NCBI GenBank assembly: GCA_018136815.1
Contig: CM030932.1
Coordinates: 9,176,001 to 9,240,000 of the forward strand
Source of the DNA: Isochrysis galbana
Lineage: Eukaryota; Haptophyta; Isochrysidales; Isochrysidaceae
DNA: 64,000 bases
Direction of reading: 5' to 3'
A program made the translations under genes and the position numbers. The notes beneath the pieces were generated by a model. It was not told the DNA's origin, did not search any database, and worked only from the letters and a program-made list of their open reading frames with translations. Below, in pieces: positions 43,413 to 53,830 of the stretch (position 1 is the stretch's first letter; each line of letters opens with the position of its first letter).

Positions 43413-46400
43413 CTAACCGTCGCCCTCAGTCAAGTCAACGAATTCACAGCCCTTCGTCAAGTCAACGACTTTAAAGGGACCCTTGCGCTTACAAGCACGG
43501 GTTGGGCTAGAGCAGTTCGTCGATGGCATTTGGCAGTCAATCACTGCATTGATACATTTGCTTGTTGTTGCCTCCATCCTTCCAGCCACTTGAGGGCCGC
43601 AGGTAGTGGGTGATGGAAGTGATCCTGCTACCACGTTCAGCGTTGGCGATGAAATTGCCGCAGCTGGCGTAGACGCAGGCTGAAGAGAGGAGCTGACGGT
43701 TGTACATTGCCCTTGCCCTTCCTCCCTCGGAAGAGACTGCACTCCATTCATGGCACCGATGACCAATGGCGGACCCTGGATGCATGCTTTTCCACTTTGC
43801 TTGTTGGCTAGCGGGATCCCTGATGTATGTTTTTGAGGAAGCCTCTCTACTGAAGGCACGTCCTGTGGGATCGCATGTGGGAGCTCAGTGACCGTAGGAG
43901 TTGGCGCGGCAACCACGTTCATGCTATCGGGCACACAATGCGCAGAGACTCGAAGACATGTCATTGGAGTTGTAGCAGACATGGTTGGAACGCCGTTGCA
44001 CGTTTTCCCGAGCGCCACAGGGTCCTGTACGCGTTGCGGCTGTGCGACCCACGAACAGCCGGGGATCGTTGACGGCGCCCCAGCAATGGGCAAGAAGTGG
44101 TTCCAATATGGGGAAGTTGGGCTCGATTGGATGCAGGATGGTTGCCATCCACTTGCAAGGACGGTATCATACACTTGGTGATAGCCATGTGCACCTTGGC
44201 CTAGAGCTGGCGCGAGGGGAGGACCGCATGCGTACCCGGCGGCGTCTTCACTGACGGTCATGCACGTAGGCTCGGCACAAGGATCGATCGGCGTAATGGA
44301 GGTAGACATGCCCTCTGAAAATGGAATTGGGGGTGAAGCCGGTGTCCCAAAGTCGTTGCCTATTTCAGCTCTCTTGTCAAACCCCTCTCTTGCTTTCTCC
44401 GCTTCAGGCGGTGCTAGACACGCAGCCAAACGGACGAGTGGTGGGGGTAGGCAGGCAATACCGGTTGTATTGGGCTCCTTCGCAATTGGAGCAAGGTCAC
44501 ATGAGCCGGAAGCCGTGTGGGCAGATGCTGCCGCCGTTGCAGGAATTGTCGTGATGGATTTTACGACCGGACCCTGCCGCCGTCTCTTCGCCTTTGGGGG
44601 TGTAGCCACGCCGGCCCCCCGTGCTCGGGGTGCACGTTTGCGGCAAGTCATCGAGTCGGCTACCCGAGACGATCGCGATGCCACAGACAAGATGCACGAG
44701 TACATGCGTGACTCTTGACGTTTAACATAGCTCTCGACCATCTCCTTCCATGTGATCCAAGGATGGGCCCGTTTTGGATCTCTGCCGCGCCGAGAGGCAC
44801 GGTGAAGGGCAGCTCCCTCCGCCGCGCGCGCTCGCTGCCTCCGCAGCGTCTCCCATCTTGTGCGGCAAGCCACAAAGTCATGCCCAGGGATGTGCGTGGC
44901 AATGAGCGGCCAATCGGCTTCATCGCGTCGAAGCCAAGGTTCCAGCACTTCGAGCCTTTCATCACCTCCGCCCGGGCCAAGCCATGGCGTGGGCGGGGAC
45001 TTGCCAAGGCCCTCTGCACCGAATGTCGCTTCATTCCCCGTGACGCGAGGCCCATCTCCGTCGTTTCGTTTGCTGGCGCTTTGCAACGGAATATTAGCAA
45101 GGAATCTCGGTCCAGCGCCACTTGGCGGGGGAGGCTCGTCATACGTGACAAGAGCGCGCTGGCGTTGCAATCGTGAAGCTCCGGTGCCGCATGCGAACGG
45201 TGGTGTCTCCTCCATGAGGCCCTTTGCCGCCGAGCTGGCCGCGCCAGCCACCAGACCTTGCATCGCCGAGCTAGACGCGCCAGCAGGGGTCGTTGCAAGC
45301 TGGCTGAACCTTACTACCGGGGGCGCTGGCTTCGTGCCATAGGAGATGAGCTCCGCGCCATAGTCAACAAGAATCTCTTCACCCGCTTGAATGGGGCGGG
45401 AAGCCACCAGCAAAACAATCTTCCAACGAGGGCGCGCCAGAATCACGACGAGGTGTGCGTTCGGTGCCTTAGAGTGGCGCGCGTACGAGGCAAGATGGCG
45501 CCGGGGAGGGCCTCCTCCCCACCCAAGCTTCGTAGCGATGGTGTGGCACCCGTCGATGTAGAAACCAGACTGACCCGGGGCGTCTACTCGCACGAGCCTC
45601 TGCAGCGCCAAATCCTCGGCAACTCCCGACGCAATATTTGCCGCTCGTCGCCAAAGCTCACTGTCCACATGCGGAAGAACCTTCGCCACATATTCAACAT
45701 GTATTCGAGGTCCGCCGAATTCCCCCACGACTTGACCATGTGCGAGTCGTGACCGCGCGTATAAGCTCAGCCCATCAGGCGTGTTGACTCTGCCTGCGCT
45801 GCACTTGTCTTCTGTGGCGCATCTTTTCGAACACTGCGGCCTGCCACCGCCGGGGTGCGACGGTACGGCTTGCCTGGCATGTCGCCTGGGACGTGTCTGC
45901 GAGCCCGAAGCCACATATGCGACGTCTCCAAGCTCAAAAGCCGCAAGGGTGAGTAGACGAGCAGTTGATTGTGCGAGAGCGCATTCCGTATCGCAGTGTG
46001 TGTCGGTGCTTAGACTCGAACTACTCGCCGCACCATCGAACATAATGCCCGTGTCCTCGCGTACGATGGGCTCCTCAGAGCACCGGCGAGCACCGCGCAG
46101 GGGGCACCAGAAGCGTTCGCGGAGAAAGGTAGCGTGCATTCCGCATTGGCACAAGGGCGTCTCAGCATGCGGCGGAGCCTCCGTCTCAAAGCCGCAGCCG
46201 GCATGCTCTCCGTTCACCTCCATCACTGCGCACCACCACCTCGCGTTCTCCCAAACTGCCGGCTGTCCGCAGTGGCAAAGCGGTGGTGTGGCGGGTGATG
46301 GTCGCACTGAGGGTAGTAAGATGCAAGCCTGATATTCATTGCTGACACGTGGCGGCCTCTTCATCCTACTTGCAAGCCATTCGCGAGGTTGCCTGGGCCG

Positions 46401-46871
46401 ATCTTTGGTATGATCCCAAAGCGGCATGTTCATCATACATTGAGGGGAAGGAACATCGGAAGGGATAGAGGCAAGGCCCGGGTAGGGAAAACTTCCTTGC
46501 GGTGGCGGTAGTTCATCCAATTGAGGTGCAGGTTGTATCAAACTATTGTGGTCAGCATTCGGAAAGGATGGCGAGTTTTCAGCCAGCTCAAAGTGCTGTG
46601 GAAGAGCAGAGCCAACGGGCGATCGGAAAGCAGGAGACGGGGGCTGCGACTGCGCTGCGGAGAGCTGAAGCGGTTCAGGGGGCCCATCCCCACGAGCCGG
46701 CACCAACCTGAGGCCATGGGCTCTGTGTGGGACTTCATCCACATTCAGGCGGTCCTCCTCCTCGACGAGCTCGGAGTCACAGGACGAGCTGGCGGTTGAT
46801 GCGCCGAAGCTCTTGCCGCGGACCTCCTCCCTCTCTGGGGAGACGAGCACGCAACGGCTGTGCGTGAGCAT
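43413..46871 (-). CDS. SET-domain lysine methyltransferase-like protein with GRF zinc fingers and Myb-like domain
   Basis: A single-exon, 1,152-residue nuclear protein starting ATG at 46871. Residues 198-264 hold two GRF-type zinc fingers (PLCHCGQPAVW...WWCAV...GCGFE and PLCQCGMHATF...FWCPL). Residues about 365-507 are a SET-like domain: LSLYARSRLAHGQVVGEFG at the start, FYIDG in the middle, YARHSKAPNAHLVVI as the NH-type motif with Arg/His replaced, and PIQAGEEILVDYG at the end. Residues 634-680 are Myb/SANT-like (RRDEADWPLIATHIPGHDF with CRTRWETLRRQRARA). The rest is Pro/Ser-rich and disordered. The domain set suggests chromatin binding and lysine methylation. The canonical NHxCxPN motif is altered, so activity is uncertain. 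The final residues FVDLTEGDG duplicate an upstream VVDLTKG (SIM-like). Confidence 0.8.
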   Translation of the reverse strand: MLTHSRCVLVSPEREEVRGKSFGASTASSSCDSELVEEEDRLNVDEVPHRAHGLRLVPARGDGPPEPLQLSAAQSQPPSPAFRSPVGSALPQHFELAENSPSFPNADHNSLIQPAPQLDELPPPQGSFPYPGLASIPSDVPSPQCMMNMPLWDHTKDRPRQPREWLASRMKRPPRVSNEYQACILLPSVRPSPATPPLCHCGQPAVWENARWWCAVMEVNGEHAGCGFETEAPPHAETPLCQCGMHATFLRERFWCPLRGARRCSEEPIVREDTGIMFDGAASSSSLSTDTHCDTECALAQSTARLLTLAAFELGDVAYVASGSQTRPRRHARQAVPSHPGGGRPQCSKRCATEDKCSAGRVNTPDGLSLYARSRLAHGQVVGEFGGPRIHVEYVAKVLPHVDSELWRRAANIASGVAEDLALQRLVRVDAPGQSGFYIDGCHTIATKLGWGGGPPRRHLASYARHSKAPNAHLVVILARPRWKIVLLVASRPIQAGEEILVDYGAELISYGTKPAPPVVRFSQLATTPAGASSSAMQGLVAGAASSAAKGLMEETPPFACGTGASRLQRQRALVTYDEPPPPSGAGPRFLANIPLQSASKRNDGDGPRVTGNEATFGAEGLGKSPPTPWLGPGGGDERLEVLEPWLRRDEADWPLIATHIPGHDFVACRTRWETLRRQRARAAEGAALHRASRRGRDPKRAHPWITWKEMVESYVKRQESRMYSCILSVASRSSRVADSMTCRKRAPRARGAGVATPPKAKRRRQGPVVKSITTIPATAAASAHTASGSCDLAPIAKEPNTTGIACLPPPLVRLAACLAPPEAEKAREGFDKRAEIGNDFGTPASPPIPFSEGMSTSITPIDPCAEPTCMTVSEDAAGYACGPPLAPALGQGAHGYHQVYDTVLASGWQPSCIQSSPTSPYWNHFLPIAGAPSTIPGCSWVAQPQRVQDPVALGKTCNGVPTMSATTPMTCLRVSAHCVPDSMNVVAAPTPTVTELPHAIPQDVPSVERLPQKHTSGIPLANKQSGKACIQGPPLVIGAMNGVQSLPREEGQGQCTTVSSSLQPASTPAAAISSPTLNVVAGSLPSPTTCGPQVAGRMEATTSKCINAVIDCQMPSTNCSSPTRACKRKGPFKVVDLTKGCEFVDLTEGDG

Positions 46872-46957
46872 CCACCCGGGCGCTTCCCTCCCTCCCGCCC
46901 TCCCTTCGCTGCCTCGCTTCTCCTCTCTCCCCTCCTCCCTCGCCTCTCCCTCTACTT

Positions 46958-47074
<117 letters not shown>

Positions 47075-47551
47075 TCTACTCTCTCCTCTCCCCCACTGTC
47101 TCTCTCTCCGCTCTCCGTGAGAACTTATAGCCTCGTAGGACATCTTGTTAGCTAGCCTCCCTGGCCACATACACCGGACGAGCCATGCACCAACCGCACA
47201 CACCCCCATAGCGGGGGAGGGGGAGGGGCTCCGTTGCTGTCGAAGGGCTACGGTCCCTCTCAGCACTGATCAGTGGCACTGAGGTTATACTAATACAACA
47301 AATAAAACGTTGACTCTGACGCTCCCCCTCCCCCATCGCCAAAGTCCAAAGTCCAAGCTGTCGAGTCGAGCGTTGCCGGAGGGCTCTGGCTCTGGCTCTG
47401 GGCCACTGGGCCACTCCGTCGCGAGCGGCACCGGCGGCTAGCCCGGCGCTTTGGCCCTCCTCCCCGCCGGGAGTTGGGCGAATGCGAATGACGAATGAAA
47501 TTCTGGATTGGGTCTGGCAACTTGCCAAACGACAAACGACGACCAAAACGC

Positions 47552-48560
47552 CTACCCGGACCGCACCCACAGAGCCGGGCCCACGGTAGCGCGTAGCACG
47601 TAGCGCACCTGCGCCGTACCCCGGAAACCGAAGAACAATATGACGGATTGGAGATTGGAGGTTACGGATACATGTACTTCTTCAGAAAGTATCCTGTTTT
47701 CTTGATCACGCAGTCGGTAGCGGCCACCACCGAGTGCTTCGGCAACTCGGTACGGTCCGGCGTAATGATAGAGGAGCTTGTTGCGCAAACACGGAATTTT
47801 GCGTACCACTCGATCTCCGGGTTGAAAACGCATCGGTGGAGCATGAGTGCATAAGGTGTCGGCGATGGTGTCAGCTTGAGCAGCGAGGGTGGCCTCGAGA
47901 GCAGCATTCCACGCCGCGCGGAGACGTGCGTACATCGTCTCGGCATATTCACGAATAATTTCTCGTGGCAGAGGCGGGGTAGTAGGAAGCGGGGCTGGCG
48001 GCTGGCGGGTCTGCCAGTTGAGCAAGTAGACGCAACTCACGACCGTAAAGGAGAGCGGCTGGCGAGAGTTGCGTGACGCGGTTCGCGGACGCGCGCGTGC
48101 TCATCAAGAAGAATGGGAGGTGGTCAACCCAATGTGCTCCACCTTCGTCCGTAGCGCGGGCCATGTTGATTAGCGTTTGTTGTGCCCGCTCAACCAGACC
48201 CACACTCTCGTGGTGATGAGGAGTGCTAGGCCTGAGGTCGGTGCCAGTGCCAGTGCGTTCGAGAATGATGCGCGTAAGAACACTAGAGAGATTGCTGCCG
48301 GCATCGGAGCGTAGTTGCCGTGGGACTTCGTGTCGTGCGACAACGTTAGCCATAAAAGCATCGAGTGCGTCAGCGCTAGAAGGGTCGCCGTTAAAGGGGA
48401 CCGCTTCAATCCAGCGAGTCAGGGAGTCAATAAAGACCAGCAGCTTGTCATTCATAGGGAGTTGATGTCGCGCGGGTTGATGGCGCGTACGACCTCGATC
48501 TTCTTGGGACGGATGCCCACAGCATGGTGCTGAGCGCTCGTAATCGGGAGCATTGAACGA
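47552..48560 (-). pseudogene. Ty3/gypsy integrase remnant with RT thumb fragment
   Basis: The reverse strand from about 48560 reads HHAVGIRPKKIEVVRAINPR, the thumb end of a Ty3-type reverse transcriptase. It jumps directly to an integrase core at 48455: MNDKLLVFIDSLTRWIEAVP (first Asp), LRSDAGSNLSSVL (second Asp) and HHHESVGLVERAQQTLINMA (Glu). A second frame (48040-47610) continues with PGDRVVRKIP and KLLYHYAGPYRVAEALGGGR, the GPY/F module of chromovirus-like integrases. RNase H and the zinc finger are deleted and there is a frameshift, so the element is defective. 47075-47550 has no gene. Confidence 0.8.
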
Positions 48561-49130
48561 ATGATTCGAGGACGACGAGAGCGACGAAGGCGGTAGCGAA
48601 CGAACGGCGAGAGAGAACGGAACTGACTAAAATCAAACCCAAACACTCCGGTCAGACAACAACGGACGACGATCAAAGGGCGATCTGTCGGCGATCTTGT
48701 CTGGAACGGGAATCGCACCATAACGGAATCGAGGGGCAATCTTGCTACGCAGGATTCCAAGAGACCTACCAAATAAGACGAAAGGAGTGCGATGTGCCTA
48801 AGGGGGAGATACGAAGAGGTCGTAAATTAAACCTGATTGCCCCCAGAAGCAGATGAAGAACCGCTGTAGAGATAGCAAATTAAACCTATTTGCGAGGCGC
48901 CTGGGAGGAAGAAAGGTGGGGAAACTTCCCTTCTCTTTCGAGAGAAAGAGAGAGGGCGCTCCACAACCCACGATCCCATGCATCCAAGCGAAGCTTTTGA
49001 CCGAGAACGAGAACGAGAGAATTATAACGATAAATACCGAACGACAAAGAGAAGAGCGAAGCCTAACGAGTGTCGATTCGCGAATGCGACACATGGATAC
49101 GCTAACCTACTTACAAGTTCTTACAAGCGC
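48561..49130 (-). mobile_element. Family II LTR region, copy B
   Basis: It is inverse to copy A. It carries the ggaatcctgcgtagcaagattgcc and cgttatggtgcgattccc block (48700-48760), attaaacc, gcgaggcgcctgggaggaag, gaaacttcccttctctttcg and the gaccgagaacgagaacgag arm (48870-49080). It abuts the integrase remnant, so together they are one decayed Ty3-like element with its flank. Confidence 0.65.
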
Positions 49131-49189
49131 CCAACACTCAACAACGAGGAAACACGCAACAGCCGGTAGCCCGAAGCCCGATGGCGCAA

Positions 49190-49490
49190 AAAGAAGGAGT
49201 GAGGAAAGCCATCGGGAATCGGTACACGCCGCCTGCCACTGGAAACCTACTACACCCAGCCCCTAGGTAGAGCACGAGGGGACGAGCCGCAAGGCAGGTG
49301 TGAGGGGGGATGAGGGAAGCGGGCGTGGCTGCATAGAGACTGTGCAGGGTCGCGCGCGCGGCGAGACTATTAAGAAGTTTTTTTTTTACACCAAAAAGCC
49401 TGCGCTGAACCCGCGATCCAACCCGGGCCCATGGTAGTGCAGCCCTGGGCCGCACGCCCCAGAAACCAAAGAAAATGGAATGAAGGGGAG
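49190..49490 (+). mobile_element. Family IV copy in the opposite sense
   Basis: It reads cagcccctaggtagagcacg, gacgagccgcaaggcagg and gagactattaagaagttttttttt (ending 49391), the exact inverse of the 57.7-kb copy. A second subfamily end, ccaacccgggcccatgg then agaaaccaaagaaaatgg, lies at 49405-49485. Confidence 0.6.
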
Positions 49491-49495
49491 GAAGT

Positions 49496-49875
49496 GAGCG
49501 AAGGAAAAAAAAACCTCTTAATATTCTCGCCTCGCGCGCGGCCATGGGTTCAACTACCGTAGCCACGCCCACTTTCCTTCCTCTCCCTCACTTCCCGCCT
49601 TGCGGCAGCTCCCCTCGTGCACTACTTGGGGCCCAGGTTGCGGGGGGGGGTCAGGTTGGGCGGGGTGCAGCGGCCCCTAGTGGAGATTCCCCGTCTTCCT
49701 CCTGTGCCTCTAGGTGGCCTGTTTCTCTTGTGTCAAGGCGTGGATGTTGTCTCTCGGTGCGTAGGTTGTCCCTCGTTGTGCCATTTTGATTTTCGCAGCG
49801 GGTCTACTCGTTATTCGGAGGTGGGAGTGCGTCTGCGTCGTCTCAGTCGAGCTTTTCGGCGAGGCGGAGCGAAGG
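49496..49875 (-). mobile_element. Family IV copy with 9-bp flanking repeats
   Basis: The insert at 49505-49866 starts aaaaaaaaacctcttaatattctcg on + and ends just past a reverse-strand RLAEKLD-stop, the conserved end of the coding tail. It is flanked by gagcgaagg at 49496-49504 and 49867-49875, a likely short target duplication. 49876-50480 has a poly-G run at 50042-50056 and no supported gene. Confidence 0.6.
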
Positions 49876-50485
49876 GAAATAAAGGCAGTGGTGGCGAAAT
49901 GGTAGTAGATGCCGGGCGTCTAGTAGGTGTGTAGCCCACAACCCTCAGATGTTTTTTTGTTATTATTATTTTATCACAATGTAAAAGCACGCGCATGGCT
50001 AGCAACACGACAAATAGCATCGCCAACAACAACAAAATTCCGGGGGGGGGGGGGGGTTGAGAGCTCTTTCGAGGCTCAACTCACAATCAAAAACATATGC
50101 GGCTCCGCTGCATATCGCGCACCATGTGCGGCAACGACTAGATTCCCAAGGTGGCAACTGCAAATCACGAACCATTATCCACATCGCACCATGGTACGAA
50201 CCGGAGACAGAAACACAAGCGTCACCTCTCAGCGCATGAATGCAGCGGCAATTCGTCTCTAGATGTTGCGTCCTAGCGCCTTCCTCGACCAGCATGCGGT
50301 CCTAGATGAGAAAGGCGAGAATCGACTAGATGCACTATCCCGTCAACAGCCTCCACCCATTGGAGTTGTCTTTTCTCGGGTACACAATGGCGATCGAAGT
50401 GGACAGAAACAGGGGAAAGGCAGGAGTGCACGAGCGCCTCGTAGCGCACCCCACCAGGTAGGACCATGCTCAACATCTTGAGAGA

Positions 50486-50749
50486 CTAGGAAAAGCGTCG
50501 ACTCATCATGGACCCTGCACGTCTGACGTGGTGCCATCCATAGAGCAATCCTAGGATGATATTGAAGCCGAGCACGAGCAGGGTGGAGACCAATGCTGCC
50601 GAAGAAGAGGCATGGCAAGACCGCACATTGTAGCATATGCATGAGATTTCGTGCCATCTGGCAAATAGGGTACTCCCTACTTCATTGACGAAAGCTAGGG
50701 CCTCAGATCTTGCCATAGAACACCGATTCGGAGCCGAGTACGTGCACAT
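50486..50749 (-). CDS. Possible small membrane-protein exon
   Basis: The frame contains EALAFVNEVGSTLFARWHEI and then a convincing transmembrane helix, ALVSTLLVLGFNIILGLLYGW, before HHVRRAG and a stop. It lies downstream of the PAS gene on the same strand, with about 460 bases between. No family is recognised, the start is unclear, and further exons in 50750-51120 are possible. It could equally be chance coding. Confidence 0.25.
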   Translation of the reverse strand: MCTYSAPNRCSMARSEALAFVNEVGSTLFARWHEISCICYNVRSCHASSSAALVSTLLVLGFNIILGLLYGWHHVRRAGSMMSRRFS

Positions 50750-51214
50750 ACGGCTTTTTCACCGTGTCTTGGGAGTACAAACAGGAGCGCAGACAGGTGC
50801 CCCCCCCCCAACTGGGGTTGTCGCAAACAGGATGTCTGAAGCGGTGGCGCTGAAGCACGAGGCTTCGGCAAGGCCTGGGTGGCGTCGATAGCAAGGAAGA
50901 AATGCTAGTTGGAGGCGCTTGAAAATGAAAAGGGGGAGCGGGAGATGCTCGCAGCAATCCTCCAGGTAGCATGCCTTCTCATGAAGGCGCAGCAGGTCGT
51001 GGCGCGGGTAAGATGACAGGTGGGGAGGTGAAGGGACGAAGGACACCGATGAGCGAGAGAGCGACTCGTCTAGCAGGTTGAAAGGGTTTGGGGCTATGGA
51101 GAGCGCAGTGCAATGGCAAAGCACAGCACACGCAAATCAAAAATCTCATGTTGCGGGGAAGGACGTATGAGGAACATCTTTCTCGGAGGATGCAAAAGCT
51201 GCTTGCACTCGTTC

Positions 51215-52993
51215 TCATTTCCCGCGATTGCCGACCTCAGAAATCACTTTGACCGATTTACCCTGTATGCGCTCAGCCCACTCACCCATGTACTCTTCAA
51301 AATCGTCGCACCAAAAGTCGGTGGAATCTTGGCGCGACTTGTTCTCGGTTTCTTCTAGCCATCGTTCGGCCGCCTTGGGATGAAGAAGCACATCGCTCGA
51401 CGTGGCGCGGAAGGCGGCGCCACAGCACCCGTCCCGACCATGCTTGGCAGGGAGATATTCGACGCGCACGGAGTGAACAAAGGGGACGCCGGCCGAATCG
51501 TAGTTGATGAGGCGAACCGGACGCCGAGAGTCTCGACGCTCACGGATGCAGCGAGACATTCGGCGCACACCGTTGTGATCGGTCAGAGGGCCCTGGATAC
51601 AGGAGAGCGATCGGCCAAGTATGTCAAGACCAGAGGGCCGGAAGCCGCATAGACGGAGCCAGCCAGCCGATGCCCACTCAACGACGTAGGGGGCAGTCGC
51701 GCTCGTCACGACGATATAGCCGTCGGGGTATGGCTCGGGCGGCGGCACGAAGAGCGAAAGCCGTGCTAGAAAATGCTCCATCTGGGATGCCTTGTCCGAG
51801 GAGTGCCGAGCACCGGTGCATGGAGCGGCTGGCGCCGCGCTGACAGGTATAGCGGGTGAGATTGGGGGGGTGATGCCCACCCGCGCCTGCTTGCAGGCCT
51901 CGTGCGACGGAGCTGCATCTGCGCGCACGGCGCGTCCCGGCTTAGTTGATGTGCGCCAAGAGCGAGAGCTGCCACCCAAGAGGCCGCTGCCCCCGAGCGA
52001 GGCGAGGGCCTCGAGCGTGCCCAGCCAGCCGCTCGGTTTCTGACGTACGCTGGGCGGTGGGGCTGAAGGATCTGGAGAAACCGGCACGGGCGCCGTTCGT
52101 CGCGGCGCTGATGCGCGGGCAGCGGAGCAGTCCAACAAGGGCCCACATCCCGAGGTGGACAATAGACCAAGGCGTGGGAGCCTGTCGGCACCGGCCTTGC
52201 CCAAGTCGACCTGCACGAACTCTGCGTCCGTCGTACCCGTAGATGGCACGTTGGCAACCTCACACGCGCCCGCCTTGGAGCCCGTCAGGTCGCTAATGCC
52301 CGTCGGCCACGTGGGAGTAGTGGCGGTGACCATCGAGTTCCCCTCACGGAAGATAGGACACCAGAGCGCAGGTTCGCTCAGTGCCTCAGAGAGCGCACCA
52401 GGAGAGGGTGGCTCCCCCGGGGTGGGCGGGAGGCGCTGAGGAAGTTCGTCGGACGACGAGTGAGCCGAGATGCCCATGGAAGTCGGCGTCTGGGGGAAGT
52501 CACCGCCCTCGAAGCCGTCGAGAGAAGAAGAGAGGTTGAGAGTTGAATCGGCGCCGTAGCTCTTGAGGGCATCAGGCAGAGTGAGCGGCGGCAGCTGACG
52601 CACCTCGCTCGCCGTGGAGATACGGCAGGTGGTGACGCGGATGAAAGTGACCTCCCCCGCAGCGGAGAAGATGGGCGCGGCCGAGGCCATGTGCCGAAAA
52701 ACCTGGCCGTGCCGGTCTCTGGAGCAGAGAGGTGCTCGCACAGCAAGTCCGTGGAGCAGCTGCGCAAGGAGGCCGGCAAGCTGTAGGTCGGTCTCCTCCT
52801 CGGTCCCCTCGAGGCAACGAAGGTCGGCGCGGTGGCCGAAGGTGTCCCTCCACACGGGCGTTGAGTAGAGGATGGGGAAGGGTGGGCTAGCTTGGCAGAG
52901 AGCGGCAGCCACGCCCGGCAGAGCAGCATCGGGAGCGGCGCAAGAGTGCCAGACGCTCTCGGTCTCACGATGGGAGGCGGGCGAGTCGATCAT
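51215..52993 (-). CDS. Two-PAS (LOV-like) signalling protein
   Basis: A single-exon, 592-residue protein starting ATG at 52993. PAS 1 (about 37-125) has FPILYSTPVWRDTFG, RADLRCLEGTEEETD and EVTFIRVTTCR. A disordered Ser/Pro linker (about 130-400) follows. PAS 2 (about 425-515) has YVVEWASAGWLRLCGFRPSG, DILGRSLSCIQGPLTDHNGV and RLINYDSAGVPFVHSVRVEY, which is strikingly LOV-like. In photoactive LOV domains the flavin-binding Cys stands in GxNCRFLQG. Here that place is Leu, and a Cys stands two residues later in both PAS domains (Cys60 and Cys465). No kinase or DNA-binding output domain is visible. A sensory or protein-interaction role is inferred. The coding strand upstream is a long pyrimidine-rich leader. 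Confidence 0.75.
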   Translation of the reverse strand: MIDSPASHRETESVWHSCAAPDAALPGVAAALCQASPPFPILYSTPVWRDTFGHRADLRCLEGTEEETDLQLAGLLAQLLHGLAVRAPLCSRDRHGQVFRHMASAAPIFSAAGEVTFIRVTTCRISTASEVRQLPPLTLPDALKSYGADSTLNLSSSLDGFEGGDFPQTPTSMGISAHSSSDELPQRLPPTPGEPPSPGALSEALSEPALWCPIFREGNSMVTATTPTWPTGISDLTGSKAGACEVANVPSTGTTDAEFVQVDLGKAGADRLPRLGLLSTSGCGPLLDCSAARASAPRRTAPVPVSPDPSAPPPSVRQKPSGWLGTLEALASLGGSGLLGGSSRSWRTSTKPGRAVRADAAPSHEACKQARVGITPPISPAIPVSAAPAAPCTGARHSSDKASQMEHFLARLSLFVPPPEPYPDGYIVVTSATAPYVVEWASAGWLRLCGFRPSGLDILGRSLSCIQGPLTDHNGVRRMSRCIRERRDSRRPVRLINYDSAGVPFVHSVRVEYLPAKHGRDGCCGAAFRATSSDVLLHPKAAERWLEETENKSRQDSTDFWCDDFEEYMGEWAERIQGKSVKVISEVGNRGK

Positions 52994-53830
52994 GTGCTAG
53001 CAGGGAAGGAGTAAGGGCAGCGCGGCCGGGACGGGAGTGAGAGGGAGAGCGGATGGGGGAGGAAGGGGGCGATGAGGGGGAGGGGAGAGAGGAATGTGGG
53101 GAGGAGGAGGAGGGCTCGTGGACCGCCTCGGACGTTGGTGTGGTTATGTGAGAAAAGACCCGTGGAGGGTAAGAAGAGCCGAGAGGGAGGGAGGGGGCGG
53201 CGTGGAGAGCACGCCGCTCGATCGATTGAGCGAGAGGGAGAGAGGGCGAGGCGATGGCGAGCGAGAGAGGATCGGGAAGAAGTCGGAAGGCGGAGCGACG
53301 CCGGTGGTTACGTGGAGAGATGGACCAGAGGAGAGAGAATAGAAGAGGTGTGGCAGAATGAGCGATGTGGCGGTTGTTGGCGTGTGCCAGACGAGCGAGA
53401 GAGGGAGAGAGGGAGGCGTGTAATGAGGGAGAAGGAGAGAGAGAAGTGAAGATTGGGAGGGAAGGGAGGAAGGGAGGGGGGTGTGGGAAGAAGAGGAGGG
53501 AGAGAGAGAGAGGGTGGGGGTGGAGAAGGGGGGGGAGAGTTTGGAAGGAGGATGATGACTGATGACTCGGCGCGAGGAGGGCTCGCCCTTCGGGGCGCGG
53601 GGGGGCGGGGGGGCGGGGGGGGGGGGGGGGGGGGGGGGGCGCGGAGAGGCTTTTTTGGGGGGGGGGGGGGGTTGAAGGGGGGGGGGGGAGAAAAGGGGGG
53701 GCCGGGCGGGGGGCGCAAGGGCGAGCGCTCGCGATCTGCCGCGAGAGATGTTGCGCGAGGGGGGAGGGGCGGCGGGGGGAGCACCTGCCCCTCCGCCCCC
53801 CCCCCCCCCCGCGCGGAGCTCAGCGCGAGA
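52994..53830. repeat. Strand-asymmetric polypurine/poly-G tract upstream of the PAS gene
   Basis: On + this is nearly all G and A from 53000 to 53560 (gggagagagg-type units), then G runs of ten or more at 53617-53640, 53656-53671 and 53678-53690. On the PAS coding strand it is therefore C/T-rich. Many GGG runs could form G-quadruplexes. Exact G-run lengths may be assembly-limited. 53831-54210 has no recognised feature. Confidence 0.7.

Noticed and set aside
49395..49490. tRNA gene or tRNA-derived SINE head in family IV
   Set aside because: There is a weak B-box-like gggttggatcgcggg, but no A box at proper distance and no cloverleaf.
51215..52993. Functional blue-light LOV photoreceptor
   Set aside because: The photoactive Cys position of GxNCRFLQ is Leu in PAS 2, so normal LOV photochemistry is not expected.
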